From: CAKSIW01 sp045576435
GTDB taxonomy: Bacteria; Bacillota; Clostridia; Monoglobales; Monoglobaceae
Reading direction: 5' to 3'
Assembly: GCA_045576435.1 (NCBI GenBank)
Contig: JAZNGL010000012.1
Coordinates: forward strand, 1 to 6,589
Length of the DNA: 6,589 nt
The notes beneath the pieces were generated by a model. That model did not search any database, had not been told where the DNA came from, and worked only from the letters and a program-made list of their open reading frames with translations. Below, piece by piece: positions 5,819 through 6,589 of this stretch. A program made the position numbers and the translations under genes. Within the stretch, counting starts at the first letter, position 1. The number at the start of each line of letters is the position of its first letter.

Positions 5819-6589
5819 CTAAATGTTTTCAGAGGCCTCTTTTGGCGAATGACCAAAAGTTTTTTTATATCCCCTGTAAAACACAGAATAGTCAGAAAAT
5901 CCACAAAGTTTTGCAGCGTTTGTTGGCGAAACACCCATTTCGAGCATTTTTTTCGCCTTCATCAAGCGTTTTAGTCTGATATAATTACCGACCGAATCGC
6001 CTATTGATTTTTCAAAAAGTCGATAGAGTTGTGAGGGACTCAAAAAGAATTCATGGCAGATGTTTTCAATTGATAAATCTGAACTAAGATTATTCATGAT
6101 ATAATTTGCAACTTGGTTAGCCAAAAGACTTTTACCCGCTTCACTCTGATCATTTTTTCTTTTAAAAGCTTTAGAAATTTCACATAAAAGTGTAAAAAAA
6201 CTTGAGGTTGCGTGAAGTTGATTTTTAGAAGAAGGGTTAGTCATATTTTCAACAAGAAGCAGATATAAATCATTTTCAAAATATCTTTTTTCAATCAGAC
6301 AGCATTTTCCGGGAATACGTTCATCATACATTTTAAGAAGTTCGCCATCTTTATCAAACTGATGAACAAACTTTTTATTAAAATGGAGAACAAAGCGACT
6401 ATATGGAACACTTGGGTCAACCTCTGCACGATGAATCTCAGTATCCTTTATAATTAACACATCACCTTTTTGCGGAAAATACTCATTACCCTCCACACGA
6501 AAAATAACCTTGCCCGAAAAGAACAGATATATCTCATAGTATTCATGACGCTGCATTTTATAAATACACTCTTTGAGGTCTTTGGTAGT
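5819..6589 (-). CDS. AraC-family transcriptional regulator with N-terminal cupin domain (5' end cut by window edge)
   Basis: This is a one-component regulator with an effector-binding cupin and a C-terminal DNA-binding domain. Positions are counted from the Met at 6554-6556. The cupin part shows HEYYEIYLFFSG at about 4-15, VEGNEY at 21-26, GDVLII at 31-36 and EIH at 40-42, typical of AraC/RhaS-like sugar or small-molecule sensors. The first HTH is at about 161-189 (LSIENICHEFFLSPSQLYRLF) and the second at about 209-240 (ending GFSDYSVFYRGYKKTFGHSPKE). Eleven more in-frame codons without a stop run from 6589 to that Met. The Met has no good ribosome binding site and would start inside the first cupin strand, so the true start is probably past the right edge. 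The gene is co-directional with the TAXI receptor, 93 bases upstream of it, making it the natural candidate regulator of that operon; this is inference. The ligand is unknown. Confidence 0.94.
   Translation of the reverse strand, partial: TTKDLKECIYKMQRHEYYEIYLFFSGKVIFRVEGNEYFPQKGDVLIIKDTEIHRAEVDPSVPYSRFVLHFNKKFVHQFDKDGELLKMYDERIPGKCCLIEKRYFENDLYLLLVENMTNPSSKNQLHATSSFFTLLCEISKAFKRKNDQSEAGKSLLANQVANYIMNNLSSDLSIENICHEFFLSPSQLYRLFEKSIGDSVGNYIRLKRLMKAKKMLEMGVSPTNAAKLCGFSDYSVFYRGYKKTFGHSPKEASENI

Noticed and set aside
6554..6556. ATG as the true start of the right-hand AraC gene
   Set aside because: It has no convincing ribosome binding site, the frame stays open to the window edge, and a start here would begin at the first cupin strand.

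Overview
The window looks like ordinary chromosome from a low-GC anaerobic Firmicute, most likely a clostridial-type bacterium. This is inferred from AT-rich codon use, strong AGGAGG-type ribosome binding sites, short A/T-rich gaps, a lipoprotein-type receptor and an electron-bifurcating transhydrogenase. No rRNA, tRNA, CRISPR array or mobile element is visible, so the taxonomic call rests on style and gene content only.

Left part (1-2730, plus strand): the 3' end of an AraC-family regulator, then a gap of about 130 bases with a sigma-A-like promoter, then a tightly coupled two-gene operon, nfnA-nfnB (stop and start overlap as TGATG). It encodes NADH-dependent reduced ferredoxin:NADP+ oxidoreductase. 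In anaerobes this cytoplasmic flavin/iron-sulfur complex links the NADH, NADPH and ferredoxin pools. A long hairpin at 2694-2730 closes the operon.

Right part (2735-6589, minus strand): a second AraC-family regulator (its 5' end lies beyond the right edge) comes first in transcription order. Next is a short gap with a good promoter, a TAXI-type TRAP solute receptor lipoprotein, an 84-base gap with a GC-rich hairpin, and a fused 4TM/12TM TRAP permease. Receptor and permease together form a complete secondary-active uptake system. The substrate cannot be read from the sequence; characterised TAXI systems include ones for glutamate/glutamine-like compounds and 2-oxoglutarate. The adjacent AraC protein, with a sugar-regulator-like cupin domain, is a plausible local regulator.

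The two units converge on the shared hairpin, so they are probably independent transcription units. I found no convincing new biological system. The points worth a second look are the intercistronic hairpin in the TRAP operon, the Asp/Cys3 [2Fe-2S] site of NfnA, the promoter-proximal palindrome before the receptor gene, and the regulator-transporter pairing.
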